Assembly: GCA_030431165.1 (NCBI GenBank)
Contig: JAUIJQ010000148.1
Location: 1-7,430, forward strand
Direction: 5' to 3'
Length of the DNA: 7,430 nucleotides
Source: Rhodothermia bacterium
Lineage (GTDB): Bacteria; Bacteroidota; Rhodothermia; Rhodothermales; JABDKH01
Shown here one piece after another: positions 5,756 through 7,430 of this stretch. The position numbers and the translations under genes are program-made. The notes under the pieces were generated by a model. The model saw nothing but the letters and a program-made list of their open reading frames with translations, was not told where the DNA came from and searched no databases. Position 1 is the first letter of the stretch. The number at the start of each line of letters is the position of its first letter.

Positions 5756-6109
5756 TGAGCAGTGACGATAGTATTCGTGAACCGGCCTGCGCGGTCTAAG
5801 CCGTCGGCCGGATCCGCCTACGAAACCGACAACCCACTTTGCCGGAATCGTTCGCGTAATCACTGTACCATTTTGCCTGGCAGCTCACACCGCCGCGAAC
5901 GCAAGCAGTCCGGTAGCGCCAATTCAGGCCACGGATCCCGCGACGACTGCACAGCAGAAACCCGGAGCACGTCAAGGTCCATCGCAATCCCGGGCCGGTT
6001 CAGGTGCGGTCTGACCCCCTGTCTGCGAGCGCTACCACAAAGTGACGATCACGGACGACTCGTAACCATTCGGATAGAATCGACCCGACCGTAAGCGCTG
6101 AAGACACAC
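5756..6109. other. Gene-free stretch between minus-strand genes and the winged-helix gene
   Basis: Both strands offer only short, Arg/Ser-rich frames without a domain. A -10-like TAGAAT (6075-6080) lies about 30 bases before the winged-helix gene, but no good -35 accompanies it. I see no RNA gene or strong repeat. Confidence 0.4.
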
Positions 6110-6406
6110 TTGCCTTGTAAAAATACAACGTTGGCCGCCGCAGTGACCAGATGGAACGAAAATCAGAGAACGACGACGATTCAGGCGATAGCGTGGTACC
6201 GCGTTCTTTACGACGAGTGGCCCAACTTCAATCGACTCGGGAAGTACATGGGAATCAACGCTGTCTCCGCGGAATCCCGCTGTCGCCACCTTGAGGCAGA
6301 AGGATTCGTCAAAGTCCGCAGCCGTGGACGACGATGGATGCAGATCTCGCTGACCTTTGAAGGTCGAGAACTCCTGCTGTCGATACATGGCGGAAAAATG
6401 CCTTAA
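6110..6406 (+). CDS. MarR-like winged-helix DNA-binding protein (98 aa)
   Basis: The frame opens after a TAA at 6092 and has TTG 6110 as the likely start (CTG 6098 is the only other choice); GAAGA lies just upstream. The protein fits a single winged-helix domain. Helix 1 spans about residues 23-36 (TIQAIAWYRVLYDE), helix 2 about 39-47 (NFNRLGKYM), and the recognition helix about 52-64 (VSAESRCRHLEAEGF). The wing is KVRSRGRRWMQISL (68-81), and the MarR-type LTxxGRELL follows (81-89). It is shorter than full MarR proteins (about 140 residues) and lacks their long dimerisation helices, so it resembles the small single-domain regulators found in integrated elements. The ligand is unknown. It lies about 540 bases upstream of the integrase on the same strand, so a role in controlling the element is possible but inferred. 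Confidence 0.65.
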   Translation: MPCKNTTLAAAVTRWNENQRTTTIQAIAWYRVLYDEWPNFNRLGKYMGINAVSAESRCRHLEAEGFVKVRSRGRRWMQISLTFEGRELLLSIHGGKMP

Positions 6407-6498
6407 CTGTTACAAGTCGCAGGGTTTGCATTAGGACGCCGACGCTGAACAAAGCTTGGAAGAGCTCAGCGCACAGATCCCAATTTTTGCTCATCGAA

Positions 6499-6861
6499 AT
6501 GGCAGCCCCCGTGATGAAGACTCCTAAAGACTCTGCTGCGCGCGCCCGCTCGAATCGACGGGAAATTCGCAGCCGTGAACCGCTCCTTCTGCTGCTGGAG
6601 CGCCACTGCGACGGCGCCACTCCTCAGAAGCTTACCTTCTGGGTAAGCGGGGGTCCCGGGTCGCGACGCTGGCGAGCTGGCGCTGGTGTGCGCCTGAGTG
6701 CGCTCGTTCGGGATCTCCGAGACACGCAGATCGACGATGTTCCGGCGCTCATTGGGTGGCGGCCGGGTCGGTTGCGAAAGATGCTAGCATTGCGGCACCC
6801 GGCAGTGGGCCGAGCCCTGAACGCGACTCGTCGGTCGTGGTGCCGGCCGCCCTTTCAATGA
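6499..6861 (+). CDS. Doubtful small basic ORF upstream of the integrase
   Basis: An ATG at 6499 (or 6514) begins a frame of about 120 residues ending at TGA 6859-6861. The N-terminal third is basic and helical (KTPKDSAARARSNRREIRSREPLLLLLERH). A middle part reads GATPQKLTFWVSGGPGSRRW, and the end is Arg/Pro-rich. No ribosome binding site is visible at either start and no family is recognised. Codon use is mixed but not strongly non-coding. It could be a small accessory gene of the element, a decayed gene, or chance. Confidence 0.3.
   Translation: MAAPVMKTPKDSAARARSNRREIRSREPLLLLLERHCDGATPQKLTFWVSGGPGSRRWRAGAGVRLSALVRDLRDTQIDDVPALIGWRPGRLRKMLALRHPAVGRALNATRRSWCRPPFQ
6626..6648. repeat. Two overlapping, mutually exclusive hairpins
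   Basis: GCTTACC (6630-6636) pairs perfectly with GGTAAGC (6642-6648) around TTCTG. The overlapping AGAAG (6626-6630) pairs with CTTCT (6636-6640) around CTTAC. Only one stem can form at a time. It lies inside the doubtful ORF at 6499-6861. Confidence 0.4.
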
Positions 6862-6946
6862 CACTGGTAGCTCTTATGAGGTCGATGACACGAGCGTGGG
6901 GGCGCGACCGCGCGCACGCGAAGTCCGAAGGCGACGGGCCGCGAGC

Positions 6947-7430
6947 GTGAGCTTCAGCCGTCGACCCCATAAGCTCGTGTGCACCCGTCTGTACGAGTTC
7001 ACCGACAGGCGCGGTGGATACGCAGTGCGCGTCACCGGGTTTGACGCTCTCGCGGCAAAGGACCTGCGTGGCAATATCGAGATGCTCGAAGGCGTTGATA
7101 CTCTGGACGAGGCACGCGAGTGGCGAGATCAGATTTACAGCGACCTTAAGGCCGCGCGCTATCGCCCCGGCTGCTACCCGACGCCCGGTCAAACCTGGCG
7201 CGAGTTCTTCGAAGAGCTGCTCGGCGACCGCATCGAGTTTCGCGGATCAAAGAAGCGCACGATCGACGCGCTACGCTACACGGTCGAGCCCTTCCTTCTG
7301 GCCCACGGCGTGCAGCAGGTCTGCGACCTCACGTACCCGCAGATCCGCGAGGGCTGGTACACGGTGCTGCGAGATCTCGACGTCGCGCAATCGACGCGCC
7401 GGCGCATGTTCTCGGACACAAAGTGGGTGG
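6947..7430 (+). CDS. Tyrosine recombinase / phage-type integrase, N-terminal part
   Basis: The frame is open from 6821 and runs off the right edge. GTG 6947 is the best start (161 residues visible), with GTG 6896 as an alternative; neither has a strong ribosome binding site. Residues 13-35 look like the beta-stranded N-terminal arm-type region (RLYEFTDRRGGYAVRVTGF). The next helix, LDEAREWRDQIYSDLKAARY (53-72), is typical of the segment before the core in phage integrases. From Thr83 the four-helix core-binding domain follows: TWREFFEELLGDR, then SKKRTIDALRYTVEPFLLAHG, then VCDLTYPQIREGWYTVL, and STRRRMFSDTKW at the edge. The catalytic domain (Arg, His-x-x-Arg, Tyr) lies outside the window, so activity cannot be judged. 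The gene probably belongs to an integrated island or prophage whose end is in this window. Confidence is high for the family and low for the exact start. Confidence 0.8.
   Translation, partial: MSFSRRPHKLVCTRLYEFTDRRGGYAVRVTGFDALAAKDLRGNIEMLEGVDTLDEAREWRDQIYSDLKAARYRPGCYPTPGQTWREFFEELLGDRIEFRGSKKRTIDALRYTVEPFLLAHGVQQVCDLTYPQIREGWYTVLRDLDVAQSTRRRMFSDTKWV

Noticed and set aside
6004..6020. GGTGCGGTCTGACCCCC, like the GGGGTCAGACC sequences near REP-type transposases
   Set aside because: Only one short copy, with no inverted partner and no transposase in the window.
6621..6680. Possible tRNA 3' half (AAGCGGGGGTCCCGGGT...)
   Set aside because: The bases resemble a tRNA variable region and T-arm entry, but GTTCGA is missing, no acceptor stem pairs, and no CCA follows.
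6749..7192. Minus-strand 147-aa ORF at the right end
   Set aside because: It lies opposite the integrase core, whose domain pattern is clear; no domain or ribosome binding site of its own.

Overview
The window is GC-rich and its proteins look proteobacterial or myxobacterial. There is a probable secreted lipoprotein of Gram-negative type and codon use that favours G/C at third positions. No species can be named from the sequence. The left half is dense with ordinary-length genes. The right half, from about 4.46 kb, is a gene-poor stretch of small uncharacterised ORFs that ends in a tyrosine recombinase running off the right edge, which is how the border of an integrated element usually looks.

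Layout: (1) 3-683, the C-terminal part of an unrecognised protein cut by the left edge, followed by a strong hairpin. (2) 820-2274, a 12-TM APC-superfamily permease with an unusual Met/His/Asp-rich C-terminal tail. (3) 2428-3147, a His-rich probable lipoprotein with a promoter-proximal G-tract dyad. (4) 3381-3674 (minus), a 97-aa two-helix membrane protein with Met/His in its tail. (5) A 506-base divergent intergenic region with a G-tract inverted repeat, a second weaker copy near the minus-strand gene, and what looks like a decayed histidine-kinase ATPase fragment. (6) 4181-4462, a CsoR-family repressor with the Cys-His-Cys ligand spacing of Cu(I) sensors. (7) 4463-5066, no gene, but a 21-base direct repeat. 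(8) Two small minus-strand genes (5067-5405 and 5525-5755). (9) A MarR-like winged-helix protein (6110-6406), a doubtful small ORF (6499-6861) and the start of an integrase (6947 onward).

The most interesting reading is that 820-4462 is a small copper-handling module without the usual P-type ATPase, CopZ chaperone, multicopper oxidase or RND pump. A CsoR-type sensor sits with three envelope or membrane proteins, each carrying Met/His/Cys clusters. Two G-tract dyads of similar sequence lie in front of the lipoprotein gene and between the divergent membrane-protein and csoR genes. The residues and dyads are seen directly; the copper link follows from the CsoR family; the idea that these genes work together is inference.
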